21,512 nt of DNA from Candidatus Dadabacteria bacterium (GCA_022615255.1 JAKEHC010000166.1:1-21512); one strand, 5' to 3'. Counted from the stretch's first letter, positions 1 through 8,636 are shown. Notes: generated by a model not told the origin, from the letters alone. Made by a program: numbers and translations.

Positions 1-1
1 C

Positions 2-442
2 GAGCTCAAAAAGGCGGAAGCAAGATTAAATGAGTATGAAGCCATGGCAAAAGAGCTCCCTAAATTTGAGATGGAATTCCGGAATTTAAATGAGGAATTT
101 GAAGAAGCTATGAGTAAGCTATCTCAAAAGAAAGATATTCATAGTCTGATTGATAGTGTATCGGCGGCTATTTCAGCTTCTAGCTTAGAATCAGTTACCT
201 TTGTCCCAAAGCCTCTGGTGAAAAAAGGGATATATACTGAGATTCCAATAGAGATGAGGGTCTATGGTACCTATTATGACATTGCAATGTTCTTTGACAT
301 AGTCTCTAAGCTTCCTGGAATTGTAAACATTCGAGACCTTAATCTCAGCCGAGACACTGAGAAGAGTTTTGACGATAAAATCGTTCTCAATGCCTCATTT
401 ACTGCTGTGGCTTTTAGACTTATTACCTCGAGTTCTAAATGA
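2..442 (+). CDS. pilO: PilO, type IV pilus inner-membrane assembly protein (5' end cut by the window)
   Basis: PilO forms a periplasmic complex with PilN that links the inner-membrane pilus motor platform to PilP and the PilQ secretin. The reading frame is open from base 2 and an in-frame ATG lies at 44, but the 14 residues before it (ELKKAEARLNEYEA) continue the same coiled-coil pattern, so 44 is internal and the true start lies upstream. The visible 146 residues hold the end of the coiled coil (about 1-55) and the C-terminal ferredoxin-like fold typical of PilO, including IPIEMRVYGTYYDIAMFFD and a SKLPGIVNIRDLNL segment. The N-terminal cytoplasmic tail and membrane helix are outside the window. 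pilP begins 18 bases after the stop and pilQ follows, the standard pilMNOPQ order, which supports the call. Confidence 0.88.
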   Translation, partial: ELKKAEARLNEYEAMAKELPKFEMEFRNLNEEFEEAMSKLSQKKDIHSLIDSVSAAISASSLESVTFVPKPLVKKGIYTEIPIEMRVYGTYYDIAMFFDIVSKLPGIVNIRDLNLSRDTEKSFDDKIVLNASFTAVAFRLITSSSK

Positions 443-460
443 ACAGACAAGGAATGAATA

Positions 461-979
461 ATGAGGAGTAAAAAATCGGGGTCTCAATCTTTGAAAAAAA
501 ATATGGAGAGAGTTAAGGGACTTACAATTTTCATATTAACGATCAGTTTATTGGTTTTTTGTGTTCAGGCGGAAGAGGTTAATAAAACTGATACCGACGG
601 TGTTGAAACGAATGAAAAACAACCCTTCAACCCGACAATAAGCCGTGATCCGTTTAAGCCTTTTATTAGAGTATTCGGGGAAAAAGGACCCGAGTCGGAG
701 GTTAGTAAATCACTCCCGCCGATTAAGAGATATCCTCTAACTCAATTCAGACTGGCTGGGATAATTTGGGTAGGAGAACTGCCGAGGGCGATGGTCGTTG
801 ACCCTGAAAAAAACACTTATGTTCTTGGAATAGGAGAGGAGATAGGGAGTAAACAAGGCAAGATTGTTGAGATTAAAGACAATGGTATAATGGTTGAAGA
901 AACAATATACCACGGAGATGTGATAGGACAAAAAAAGATCGAGACAGTCATGTCTTTTTTAGCGTTCACAGAGGAGTGA
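461..979 (+). CDS. pilP: PilP, type IV pilus assembly protein linking PilNO to the PilQ secretin
   Basis: PilP is the periplasmic linker that joins the PilN/PilO complex to the N-domains of the PilQ secretin. The 172-residue protein has a basic start, a hydrophobic segment at about 20-34, an acidic linker, the RDPFKPF motif near residue 62 that opens the PilP domain, and a beta-rich C-terminal domain (KRYPLTQFRLAGIIWVGELP, then the PRAMVVDPEKNTYVLGIGE strand region). PilP is usually a lipoprotein; here the only candidate Cys (C34, LVFC) has Phe at -1, which is not a standard lipobox, so cleavage by signal peptidase I after VQA (residue 37) is also possible. The start at 461 has AGGAA nearby; ATG 503 (Met15) is an alternative that would give a more usual signal peptide. 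It sits between pilO and pilQ, 25 bases before the pilQ ATG. Confidence 0.88.
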   Translation: MRSKKSGSQSLKKNMERVKGLTIFILTISLLVFCVQAEEVNKTDTDGVETNEKQPFNPTISRDPFKPFIRVFGEKGPESEVSKSLPPIKRYPLTQFRLAGIIWVGELPRAMVVDPEKNTYVLGIGEEIGSKQGKIVEIKDNGIMVEETIYHGDVIGQKKIETVMSFLAFTEE

Positions 980-1004
980 AGATTAATTTAAGGAGAAAAG
1001 TTTG

Positions 1005-3926
1005 ATGAATCCCATCCTGAAAGCCTTTTTCGCCGGGTTCGTTCTTACTGTCTTAGCCTCCTTTTTGAATTCCGAATCAAGCGGGTTGGTTATCCAGGAA
1101 AAAAATGAGAAGAAAACTAGTGACGTCTTCCCTGTATTTAACCCTATAGAAGTGGGAGAAGGCTATTTATTTAGCGAAACAACTAAAGGATTTTTATCGC
1201 GGTCTTCTGCTTCGACCTTTACTCAGGTAAAGCAAATCGCTCAGGGCTCGAACACAGTTGAAAGCATAGGTTTTGAGGTTCAGGGTTTAGAAGGAGTAGT
1301 AACGATAAGAACGTCTAAACCGGTGAAGTATGGGGAACTGCTAAAGAAGGGGAGAAGGCTAGATCTAAAGCTAGAAGACGTTAGTCTTCCTGATGATCTT
1401 CAGGTTTCAAGGGACGTAAATGAGTTTGATAGCCCGGTTAGCTTTATATCAACTTTTAGAGACCCTGATAGAGAAAGCGATGTCTTAGTTGTCGTTGAGC
1501 TTAAAGAAGATACAACTTCAGAACTTAATCAGCAACGAAATATACTAAATGTAAGATTCAAAAAACAGAGCAGCGAAGAAAAGTTAGGCTCAGGAGGTAA
1601 AACAAACTTAGTAGAATCCGGGCCTCAAGCATCTCCTAGGAATGAGAATGAGCCTACCGATTTAGATAATGAAGATAGCTCAATAATGCCTCAGGAACAT
1701 GCTATACAGGAGGTGGAAAAGGAGGCAGCATCTAAGCCTTCCGCTGTTCCTTTGACTCAAAAAGCGATTTCCGCCGCTGGTATTAACATTGTTGAAGGCG
1801 TTGATTTTAAGGTTAAGAAAGGAGTTGGGATCTTAACTATAAAAACCTCTCAACCTGTGAGGTATGAGAAGTTTCCCGAGGGAAAAAATAAACTTAATCT
1901 AAAGCTTGTAAATGTCTTTCTTCCTGACGAGCTTCAAGACTCAAGAACGATAAAGGATCTTAAAAGCCCTGTAAGCATCGTTTCCACGTTTAGGGATGCA
2001 GAACGGCAAGGTGACGTCATTGTAGTCCTTGAGCTAACGGAAGACTCTGCTGCTGAATTGAGCCAGGAAGAAAATTTACTCACTGTGAAACTCAGTAAAC
2101 AACTTGAAGAGGAAAGGGCAACAGAATCTGAAAAAACAGATATAGCGGAATCTCAACCCACCCCTGAGCCCTCTCCTCCTGGACAGGATGCTGTAGCTGG
2201 TGCTAAGCAAGAGAACCCTCCAATTACATTCGAAAAGATGGTAACCGCGCCGGGAACCCAAACATCGGGATCTAAGTCGCTAGCTCAGCCTTCTCAAGTT
2301 AAGGAATCTCGCGCAAGTGGATTGAACTCCCTTGAAAACATATATTTTAAGGCTCAAAAGGGGGTTGGCACTGTAACTATAAAAACATCAATCCCAGTTG
2401 GGTACGAAGAAATCGTGAAAGAAGAAAAACAAATTACGCTAAAGCTAGAGGATGTATCTCTCTCTAACGATTTTGAGATTGCCAGAGATGTCAAGGATAT
2501 TGATAGCCCCGTCAATCTCTTTACCTCATTTAGAGAGACTGGTAAAAGGAATAATGTTATAGTCGTAGTGGAGCTCAAAGAAAATGTGCCATTTCAGCTC
2601 AACCAAGATGACAACTTTATAAATTTGAAGTTTGGAAAATCATATGATGAGAAACTTGCCGAAGAAACAGAAGCAGTTTCAGAAGATTCACTCTATGCCT
2701 TTGATTCGCGAGTTGCTGCTGTACCGGCTGAGAAAAAAACCTATCGCGGCCAGATTGTATCCTTCGATTTCAAGGATGCCGACGTTAGAGACGTTGTTAA
2801 AATACTTACTGATGTAAGCGGCTTTAATTTTGTCGTTTCAAAGGATGTAGAAGGAAAAGTAACACTAAAGCTCAACAGAGTTCCCTGGGATAAGGCGCTT
2901 GATGTAGTGCTTGAGAGCGCAGGTCTCGGCGCAATTGTTGAAGGAAAGGTCATCAAGGTTACTTCTCTCATGCCTATGAAAACAATAGAGAGAATTATGG
3001 AGCCGCCTTCCGACTTAAAGGAGCAGCCTGAGACCTTTAGCTCTAAACAGGTCTTTGTAAATTATGCTAGCGCGGACAAGCTTATCCCGCTTGTAAAACC
3101 TCTCCTCAGCCCAAGAGGTGATATTAGGCTTGTAGGTTCCACTAATAGCTTATTAATTACTGATACGGCTAGTATGATAAAGCAAATTGAAGAGCATGTG
3201 AAAAAACTTGATATAAAAATCCCTCAGGTGATAATAGAGGCACGCATCGTTCGGGCAAAGCATGATTTTACACCTCAGCTAGGTGTGGATTGGAGTCCAA
3301 ACGACCTTGTGTCCGGTACTTTGGCGGATACTGGGGATCCATACTTTGCTTCAAGCACATTTACAGGTGATTCTATCCCAGGAAATTCCTCATCTTTAAA
3401 AGCTCAAGGAAATAACTCCTTAGTAAACCTTCCTGTCTCCTCAGGCAAGGAGACAGATGGAGCCTTTAGAGTAATGTTAGGAACACTTACAGGGGCTATT
3501 GATCTTGATACGAAACTCTCGGAGTTTGAAAAAAGAGGAGATGTAACGGTTCTCTCCTCTCCCAAGGTTTCAACACTCGATAACCAGCCTGCGCGAATAG
3601 ACCAAGTTGTTTCTATACCATCTTTGGATGGTTCTCCTGAGGCTACTGAGACTAGATTAGTGGATACGAATTTCACTTTCGAAATCACTCCCAACGTGAC
3701 TGATGATAAAAAAGTGCTTATGGACATAAAGGTCACAGATAATTATCCCGCTGCATCCCTTACGGAAAAGGTTGGACAGCCGGCTATAAAAAGAAATAAG
3801 ATGGAAACTCAGATTCTTGCGATGGGTGGTGAGACAATAGTAGTTCGGTGCCTATTTGCAAGCAATCAGGCGGCTGATAAGGAAAGCGAACTTATTGTCT
3901 TTCTAACACCATGGATAATTAAATAA
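1005..3926 (+). CDS. pilQ: PilQ, type IV pilus outer-membrane secretin with three AMIN domains
   Basis: PilQ is the outer-membrane channel through which the type IV pilus passes. ATG 1005 has AAGGAG (990-995) at a 9-base spacing; TTG 1002 is an in-frame alternative, and the residue numbers here count from it (974 aa). Domains: signal peptide about 1-25; three homologous AMIN domains (about 84-189, 261-368, 440-547), which in known PilQ proteins bind peptidoglycan, separated by Pro/Glu-rich linkers; an STN/N0-type domain (about 583-656); a secretin N1 (NolW-like) domain (about 680-745); and the secretin core (about 745-974), ending in ESELIVFLTPWIIK. Oddity: the conserved secretin signature is cut short. 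GGETIVV runs directly into RCLF, so about 24 residues (the Gly-Gly turn and the VP-LGDIP-LG segment) are absent in frame. It is the last gene of the pil block. Confidence 0.92.
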   Translation: MNPILKAFFAGFVLTVLASFLNSESSGLVIQEKNEKKTSDVFPVFNPIEVGEGYLFSETTKGFLSRSSASTFTQVKQIAQGSNTVESIGFEVQGLEGVVTIRTSKPVKYGELLKKGRRLDLKLEDVSLPDDLQVSRDVNEFDSPVSFISTFRDPDRESDVLVVVELKEDTTSELNQQRNILNVRFKKQSSEEKLGSGGKTNLVESGPQASPRNENEPTDLDNEDSSIMPQEHAIQEVEKEAASKPSAVPLTQKAISAAGINIVEGVDFKVKKGVGILTIKTSQPVRYEKFPEGKNKLNLKLVNVFLPDELQDSRTIKDLKSPVSIVSTFRDAERQGDVIVVLELTEDSAAELSQEENLLTVKLSKQLEEERATESEKTDIAESQPTPEPSPPGQDAVAGAKQENPPITFEKMVTAPGTQTSGSKSLAQPSQVKESRASGLNSLENIYFKAQKGVGTVTIKTSIPVGYEEIVKEEKQITLKLEDVSLSNDFEIARDVKDIDSPVNLFTSFRETGKRNNVIVVVELKENVPFQLNQDDNFINLKFGKSYDEKLAEETEAVSEDSLYAFDSRVAAVPAEKKTYRGQIVSFDFKDADVRDVVKILTDVSGFNFVVSKDVEGKVTLKLNRVPWDKALDVVLESAGLGAIVEGKVIKVTSLMPMKTIERIMEPPSDLKEQPETFSSKQVFVNYASADKLIPLVKPLLSPRGDIRLVGSTNSLLITDTASMIKQIEEHVKKLDIKIPQVIIEARIVRAKHDFTPQLGVDWSPNDLVSGTLADTGDPYFASSTFTGDSIPGNSSSLKAQGNNSLVNLPVSSGKETDGAFRVMLGTLTGAIDLDTKLSEFEKRGDVTVLSSPKVSTLDNQPARIDQVVSIPSLDGSPEATETRLVDTNFTFEITPNVTDDKKVLMDIKVTDNYPAASLTEKVGQPAIKRNKMETQILAMGGETIVVRCLFASNQAADKESELIVFLTPWIIK
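1251..2642 (+). repeat. Three tandem AMIN-plus-linker units inside pilQ
   Basis: Three copies of an AMIN domain start at about codons 84, 261 and 440, spaced 177 and 179 codons apart. Each contains the series VTIKTS-PV-YE, LKLEDVSLP-D, DSPVS-STFRD and VVVELKED. The linkers also resemble each other at their start (TNLVESGPQASP and TDIAESQPTPEP), so the repeated unit appears to be domain plus linker. The copies have diverged at the DNA level, so this is not a very recent duplication. Confidence 0.85.
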
Positions 3927-4098
3927 AGAAGTAATATTAGATGATTAAAGTTAATTGTTAAATGAAGGCATAACTATAAGAGATGGTTAAGCACTTGTAA
4001 TCTAACTTAGTTATATTCCTAATTACATAAGTATCTCAATTGAGTTTTGTGCCCCGAGTAGCGGCATCAAATATAACTTGTAGAATTACTACACTAAC

Positions 4099-4127
4099 TT
4101 GACTTAGCGTTTAATCTTTTGTTTAAT
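4099..4127 (+). promoter_or_regulatory. Possible sigma-70-type promoter for the catabolic cluster
   Basis: TTGACT (4099-4104), a 17-base spacer and TTTAAT (4122-4127) each match 5 of 6 consensus bases. The site lies about 97 bases before the aldehyde dehydrogenase start. A separate TATAAT at 4155-4160 has no good -35 at 16-18 bases. The 297-base gap between pilQ and the dehydrogenase is AT-rich, shows no gene, and has no clear terminator for pilQ. Confidence 0.4.
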
Positions 4128-4223
4128 AATTTAAGGGTGTTTCTGTTCTCAGTCTATAATAGAGACTGCATATCGTATTGATTTTTTTGAGAAATAAATA
4201 ACTCAAATGAGAGGTTAAGTGTC

Positions 4224-5666
4224 ATGGCAAAGGAATATGGTTATTTGGTTAATGGCAAGTGGATGAAGGATGCGAAAAAAAGGGAGATAAAAAGCCCTTA
4301 TAATGATGAAGTCATAGGTGTGATAAACATACCGTCTTTAAATGAGGCAAAAGGGGCGATTGACGGGGCTGAAAAAGCCTTTGAGAAATTCAGATACTCT
4401 CCCAGCTACGAAAGGAGCGATATACTCATGAGAATCGTCGCTGGGATTGAAAAACAAAAAGAGGAGTTTGCAAAAATACTTGCGGAGGAGGGTGGAAAGC
4501 CGATAAAGACAGCCCGGGTGGAAGTAAGCCGTGCGATGACAACCTTCAAGGTTGCAGCGGAGGAGGCAAACAGGTTTGCAAGGGGAGAGCTTATTCCGAT
4601 TGACATCGTTCCAGGAAACGAGGAGAGGTTTGGGATAGTGAGAAGATTCCCGCTCGGGATTGTCATGGGAATCTCCCCATTTAATTTTCCGCTTAACCTG
4701 GTTGCACATAAGGTTGCTCCGGCAATTGCCTCAGGCAATGTAATGATTCTAAAACCTGCCTCACAGACGCCTCTTTCCGCTCTTAAACTTGGAGAGGTTG
4801 TGATTGAGGCGGGGTTGCTTCCTGGTGGGTTTAATATTCTTCCCCTTCCTGGGTCTCAGATAGAGCCGGTGATGGAGGATGAGCGTATAAAAAAGGTTTC
4901 ATTTACTGGGAGCGACGAGATCGGGTGGGAGCTTATGAAAAAATTTCCAAAGAAGAAGGTTACACTTGAGCTTGGAGGGAATGCTGCGAGCATCGTAGAT
5001 GAAGATCCCCCCGATTTGGAATTTGCAGTTAATAGAAACTGCTGGGGGGCGTTTTATCAGGCGGGTCAGAGCTGTATCTCGGTGCAAAGGATGTACATAC
5101 ACCACAAGATATTCGATAAATTTATGGATATGTTCATTGCAAGGACTAAGGCTCTAAGGCTTGGGGACCCGATGCTTGAGGACACTGATGTCGGACCCGT
5201 TATTGATTTATCTTCGGCGGATAGGATAATGAACTGGATTGATGAGGCTGTAGACAAGGGGGGTAAGCTTCTTACAGGAGGTCACAGAGACGGTTGTTTG
5301 ATTGAGCCTACTGTTCTAACCAATGTCCCGCCGACATGCAATGTAAGCTGTGACGAGGTGTTTGGTCCAGTGGTCCATATTGAAAGATATAAGGACTTTA
5401 ACGAAGTTCTCGAGTGGGTGAATAATACTAGGTATGGCCTTCAAGCAGGCATATTTACAAAGGACATTAAGAAGGCATTTGAGGCTTATAAGGTTCTTGA
5501 GGTTGGGGGTGTCATTGTAAATGATTATCCGAGCTTTAGAGTAGAGAATATGCCCTATGGAGGGGTTAAGGATTCAGGCGTAGGGAGAGAGGGGGTCACA
5601 TACGCAATAGAAGAAATGACTGAGTTAAAGCTTATGGTTGTGGATTTGAAGGATTATAAATCGTGA
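4224..5666 (+). CDS. NAD(P)+-dependent aldehyde dehydrogenase
   Basis: An aldehyde dehydrogenase superfamily enzyme that oxidises an aldehyde with NAD(P)+; the substrate cannot be read from the sequence. The 480-residue length is normal for the family. Catalytic residues are visible: Asn154 (SPFNFPLN), Lys177 (LKPAS, cofactor binding), the FTGS turn at 227-230, general base Glu249 (LELGGN), nucleophile Cys284 (GQSCISVQR) and Glu378 (EVFGP). The GQSCISVQR context resembles the lactaldehyde/non-phosphorylating glyceraldehyde-3-phosphate dehydrogenase side of the superfamily more than the CoA-acylating methylmalonate-semialdehyde dehydrogenases, so an acid rather than a CoA ester is the more likely product; this is inference. 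ATG 4224 follows GAGG at 4211-4214. The acyl-CoA dehydrogenase ATG is 69 bases after its stop, suggesting co-transcription and a role in aldehyde, branched-chain amino-acid or fatty-acid breakdown. Confidence 0.9.
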   Translation: MAKEYGYLVNGKWMKDAKKREIKSPYNDEVIGVINIPSLNEAKGAIDGAEKAFEKFRYSPSYERSDILMRIVAGIEKQKEEFAKILAEEGGKPIKTARVEVSRAMTTFKVAAEEANRFARGELIPIDIVPGNEERFGIVRRFPLGIVMGISPFNFPLNLVAHKVAPAIASGNVMILKPASQTPLSALKLGEVVIEAGLLPGGFNILPLPGSQIEPVMEDERIKKVSFTGSDEIGWELMKKFPKKKVTLELGGNAASIVDEDPPDLEFAVNRNCWGAFYQAGQSCISVQRMYIHHKIFDKFMDMFIARTKALRLGDPMLEDTDVGPVIDLSSADRIMNWIDEAVDKGGKLLTGGHRDGCLIEPTVLTNVPPTCNVSCDEVFGPVVHIERYKDFNEVLEWVNNTRYGLQAGIFTKDIKKAFEAYKVLEVGGVIVNDYPSFRVENMPYGGVKDSGVGREGVTYAIEEMTELKLMVVDLKDYKS

Positions 5667-5735
5667 TTAAAGAAAACCGTGGGATATGGTTCGTTCGACG
5701 TTCTATCCGGGTCTCGAATCGTGCAGGGGGAAAGG

Positions 5736-6884
5736 ATGAGCATAATTGAGCTGACAGATGAGCAACAAATGATTAGGGATCTGGCAAGGGATTTCGCGGT
5801 GAACGAGATTAAACCCATTGCTTCAGAACTCGATAAAGAGGGAAAGTTCCCTAAAGATCTCGTAAAGAAGATGGCTGACCTTGGGTTCATGGGAATATTT
5901 ATTTCCGAGGGGTATGGAGGAAGCGGGATGGATACATTAAGTTATGTGCTCGCATTAGAGGAAATTTGCAAGGCATGTGCATCAACAGGTGTGATTATGT
6001 CAGTAAACAATTCTCTTGTCTGTGAGCCCATTTACAAGTTTGGAACTGAAGAACAAAAGAAAAGATACCTTCCGCCTCTTGCTAAGGGAGAAAAGCTGGG
6101 ATGCTTTTCTCTTAGTGAGCCTGCGGCGGGATCTGACGCGGGTAGCATTAAGGCAACTGCTGTAAGGGATGGAAACCACTATATTATTCACGGCACTAAG
6201 AATTGGGTAACCAATGGTCCTGAAGCAGACGTCATAATACTTTTTGCATCGACTGATATATCTAAAATGCATCAAGGGGTTACAGTTTTTATAGTTGATA
6301 AAGAGGCCCAGGGGATTGTCGTTGGAAAAGTTGAGCATAAACTGGGTATAAGGGCGTCGAGCACATCTCAAATTATTTTTGACGGTTGTAGGGTTCCTAT
6401 ACAGAATAGATTAGGGGATGAAGGAGAGGGTTTTAAAATAGCCATGAATACTCTAGATGGGGGAAGGATAGGTATAGGGGCTCAGGCTGTTGGCATTGCA
6501 CAGGTCGCTTTAGAGGAAGCTGTAACATATTCGAAGGAAAGGGAGGCGTTTAGTCAGCCGATCTCTAACTTTCAAGGCATTCAGTTCATGCTGGCTGATA
6601 TGGCGACACGGATTGAAGCGGCAAGGCTTCTTGTATGGCAAGCGGCAAGAATGAAAGATAGAAAAATGAAGTTTACTAAGCAGGCCGCGATGGCAAAGCT
6701 TTTTGCATCTGAGACAGCGATGTGGGTTACCACAAAGGCGATTCAGATTCATGGTGGATATGGATACACGACTGATTACCCCATTGAAAGACACTTTAGG
6801 GATGCTAAAATCACAGAGATTTATGAAGGAACATCGGAGATTCAAAGAATTGTAATCGCAAATCAGGTATTAAAAGGATTCTAA
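5736..6884 (+). CDS. Acyl-CoA dehydrogenase (short/branched-chain type)
   Basis: An FAD flavoprotein that introduces the alpha-beta double bond into an acyl-CoA and passes electrons to ETF. ATG 5736 is preceded by a strong purine-rich site (AGGGGGAAAGG) and gives 382 aa, the usual length; the longer frame from GTG 5679 adds 19 residues that do not look like this family. Visible features: N-terminal helical domain (LTDEQQMIRDLARDFA), the FAD-binding stretch LSEPAAGSDAGS (126-137), WVTNG (157-161), DGGRIGI (241-247), and the catalytic base Glu364 in IYEGTSEIQR. A Glu at this position is the short/medium-chain and butyryl- or isobutyryl-CoA dehydrogenase arrangement, not the isovaleryl-CoA one. 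It lies directly before the acyl-CoA mutase genes, so butyryl-CoA or isobutyryl-CoA is a reasonable substrate; that assignment is inferred from context. Confidence 0.92.
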   Translation: MSIIELTDEQQMIRDLARDFAVNEIKPIASELDKEGKFPKDLVKKMADLGFMGIFISEGYGGSGMDTLSYVLALEEICKACASTGVIMSVNNSLVCEPIYKFGTEEQKKRYLPPLAKGEKLGCFSLSEPAAGSDAGSIKATAVRDGNHYIIHGTKNWVTNGPEADVIILFASTDISKMHQGVTVFIVDKEAQGIVVGKVEHKLGIRASSTSQIIFDGCRVPIQNRLGDEGEGFKIAMNTLDGGRIGIGAQAVGIAQVALEEAVTYSKEREAFSQPISNFQGIQFMLADMATRIEAARLLVWQAARMKDRKMKFTKQAAMAKLFASETAMWVTTKAIQIHGGYGYTTDYPIERHFRDAKITEIYEGTSEIQRIVIANQVLKGF

Positions 6885-6966
6885 AGAGTTTTAATTAACC
6901 AATTCTGATAGACTATAGGAGTTAAAGAGGCATTTGTGAGTGTTTCTGACGCCTAAATGAGAGTCA

Positions 6967-8634
6967 ATGATATACGAAAGAAGGGAACTTGACAGATTAA
7001 AAGAGAAAAGAGAAACCTGGGAGAAGGAAAATAAAAACCTCTCAAGGAGAGAGGTAAGGTTTACTACAGTCTCGGGTATGGAGGTACCATCTCTAGCCAC
7101 TCCTGACATCCTGGATAGCTTCGACTATCTTAGCGATCTAGGTTTTCCTGGTTTTTATCCATTTACCCGTGGAATTTATAATACTATGTATCAGGGAAGG
7201 CTTTGGACAATGCGCCAATTTGCGGGGTTTGGCTCTCCGGAGGATACGAATCAAAGGTTTAAATTTTTACTAGAGCAAGGACAAACAGGCTTAAGCACTG
7301 CGTTTGATATGCCTACCCTTATGGGTTATGACTGTGACCATCCGAGGGCAATGGGTGAGGTTGGAAAAGAGGGTGTATCTGTTTCTTCACTGGCCGATAT
7401 GGAAGCCCTATTTGAAGGTATAAGACTCGATGAGGTAACAACCTCTATGACAATAAACTGCACAGCGAGCATAATACTCGCTATGTATCTTGTAGTGGCG
7501 GAAAAGCAAGGGGTAAGCTGGGATAAACTGGATGGAACGATCCAGAACGATATGCTAAAGGAGTTTATTGCACAAAGGGAGTGGATCTGCCCTCCAAGGC
7601 CTTCTGTAAAAATCGTCGTTGATATGATTGAGTTTTGCACGAGACAGGTTCCTAAATGGCACCCGGTGTCGATCTCCGGCTATCACATTCGCGAGGCGGG
7701 CTCTACAGCTGTGCAGGAGCTTGCCTTTACCATTGCCGACGGCGTCGGATACGTTCAAGAATGTATTGAGCGGGGACTCAGGGTTGATGATTTTGCCCCT
7801 CAGCTCTCTTTCTTCTTCAACGTGCATAATGATTTTCTCGAGGAGGTTGCGAAGTTCCGGTCTGCCAGGAGGATGTGGGCACGGATTATGCGCGAGAGGT
7901 TTGGAGCAAAGGATCCGAAATCATGTATGCTCAGAACACATGCACAGACGGCTGGGTGTAGCCTGACTGCGCAGCAGCCACTGAATAATATCGTAAGGGT
8001 TGCGATTCAGGCATTGGCTGCAGTTCTCGGCGGAGCCCAGTCTCTTCACACAAATTCTATGGATGAGACACTTGCGCTTCCTTCAGAAGAAGCTGTAACA
8101 GTGGCTCTTAGAACGCAGCAAATTATTGCGGAAGAGAGCGGAGTCGTAAATTCAATTGACCCGCTGGGTGGAAGCTATGTTATCGAAGCCCTTACAAATC
8201 AAATAGAAAAAGAAGCATTTGATTACATAAAGAGGATTGACGACCTTGGTGGAATCGTCAAAGCGATTGACGTCGGTTTTCCACAAAAGGAGATTGCTGA
8301 TGCGGCTTATAGATATCAGCGTGAGCAAGATTTAGGAGAGAAGGTAATCGTGGGTGTCAACAAATACACTTATAAGGAAGAAAGGCCGCTTTCTCTTCTC
8401 CGAATTGACGATGTGGTAGATGGAAGCCAAAAGGAAAGGCTCATTAAGATAAAGAGTAAAAGGGATAATGAGTCTGTAAAAAAGCACCTTCGGACAGTTG
8501 CCGATGCCGCACGGGAAGGGAAAAATCTTATGCCATTTATAATTGATGCCGTAAGGGAATATGCAACTGTAGGAGAGATCAGCGATGTTTTTAGAGAGGT
8601 CTATGGAGTTTACAGAGACCCTGGTTATTTCTAA
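6967..8634 (+). CDS. icmA: B12-dependent acyl-CoA mutase large subunit, isobutyryl-CoA mutase type
   Basis: Catalytic (substrate-binding TIM-barrel) subunit of an adenosylcobalamin-dependent acyl-CoA mutase; the cobalamin domain is the separate gene at 8756. The 555 residues match the two-subunit layout (IcmA about 566, IcmB 136 in Streptomyces) and stand well apart from single-chain methylmalonyl-CoA mutases over 700 aa. Conserved segments: YPFTRGIYNTMY (64-75), WTMRQFAGFG (80-89), LLEQGQTGLS, SGYHIREAG (237-245), SLHTNSMDETLALPSEE. Compared from memory with the Propionibacterium methylmalonyl-CoA mutase, a constant offset of 4 puts Phe85 at Tyr89, Gln203 at Arg207 and His240 at His244. Phe and Gln at the first two are the isobutyryl-CoA mutase residues; Arg207 is what holds the methylmalonyl carboxylate. 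So the usual label, methylmalonyl-CoA mutase, is probably wrong here. The gap from the dehydrogenase is 82 bases. No MeaB-type chaperone gene is in the window. Confidence 0.85.
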   Translation: MIYERRELDRLKEKRETWEKENKNLSRREVRFTTVSGMEVPSLATPDILDSFDYLSDLGFPGFYPFTRGIYNTMYQGRLWTMRQFAGFGSPEDTNQRFKFLLEQGQTGLSTAFDMPTLMGYDCDHPRAMGEVGKEGVSVSSLADMEALFEGIRLDEVTTSMTINCTASIILAMYLVVAEKQGVSWDKLDGTIQNDMLKEFIAQREWICPPRPSVKIVVDMIEFCTRQVPKWHPVSISGYHIREAGSTAVQELAFTIADGVGYVQECIERGLRVDDFAPQLSFFFNVHNDFLEEVAKFRSARRMWARIMRERFGAKDPKSCMLRTHAQTAGCSLTAQQPLNNIVRVAIQALAAVLGGAQSLHTNSMDETLALPSEEAVTVALRTQQIIAEESGVVNSIDPLGGSYVIEALTNQIEKEAFDYIKRIDDLGGIVKAIDVGFPQKEIADAAYRYQREQDLGEKVIVGVNKYTYKEERPLSLLRIDDVVDGSQKERLIKIKSKRDNESVKKHLRTVADAAREGKNLMPFIIDAVREYATVGEISDVFREVYGVYRDPGYF

Positions 8635-8636
8635 GT

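Noticed and set aside
44..46. ATG 44 as the start of pilO
   Set aside because: The frame is open to the window edge and the preceding 14 residues continue the coiled coil, so the gene is simply truncated by the window.
4155..4160. TATAAT as -10 of the aldehyde dehydrogenase promoter
   Set aside because: No acceptable -35 lies 16-18 bases upstream (the region reads TAAGGG); the pair at 4099-4127 is better.
5679..5735. Upstream GTG start for the acyl-CoA dehydrogenase
   Set aside because: The extra 19 residues do not resemble the family, and ATG 5736 has the strong ribosome-binding site and gives the normal length.
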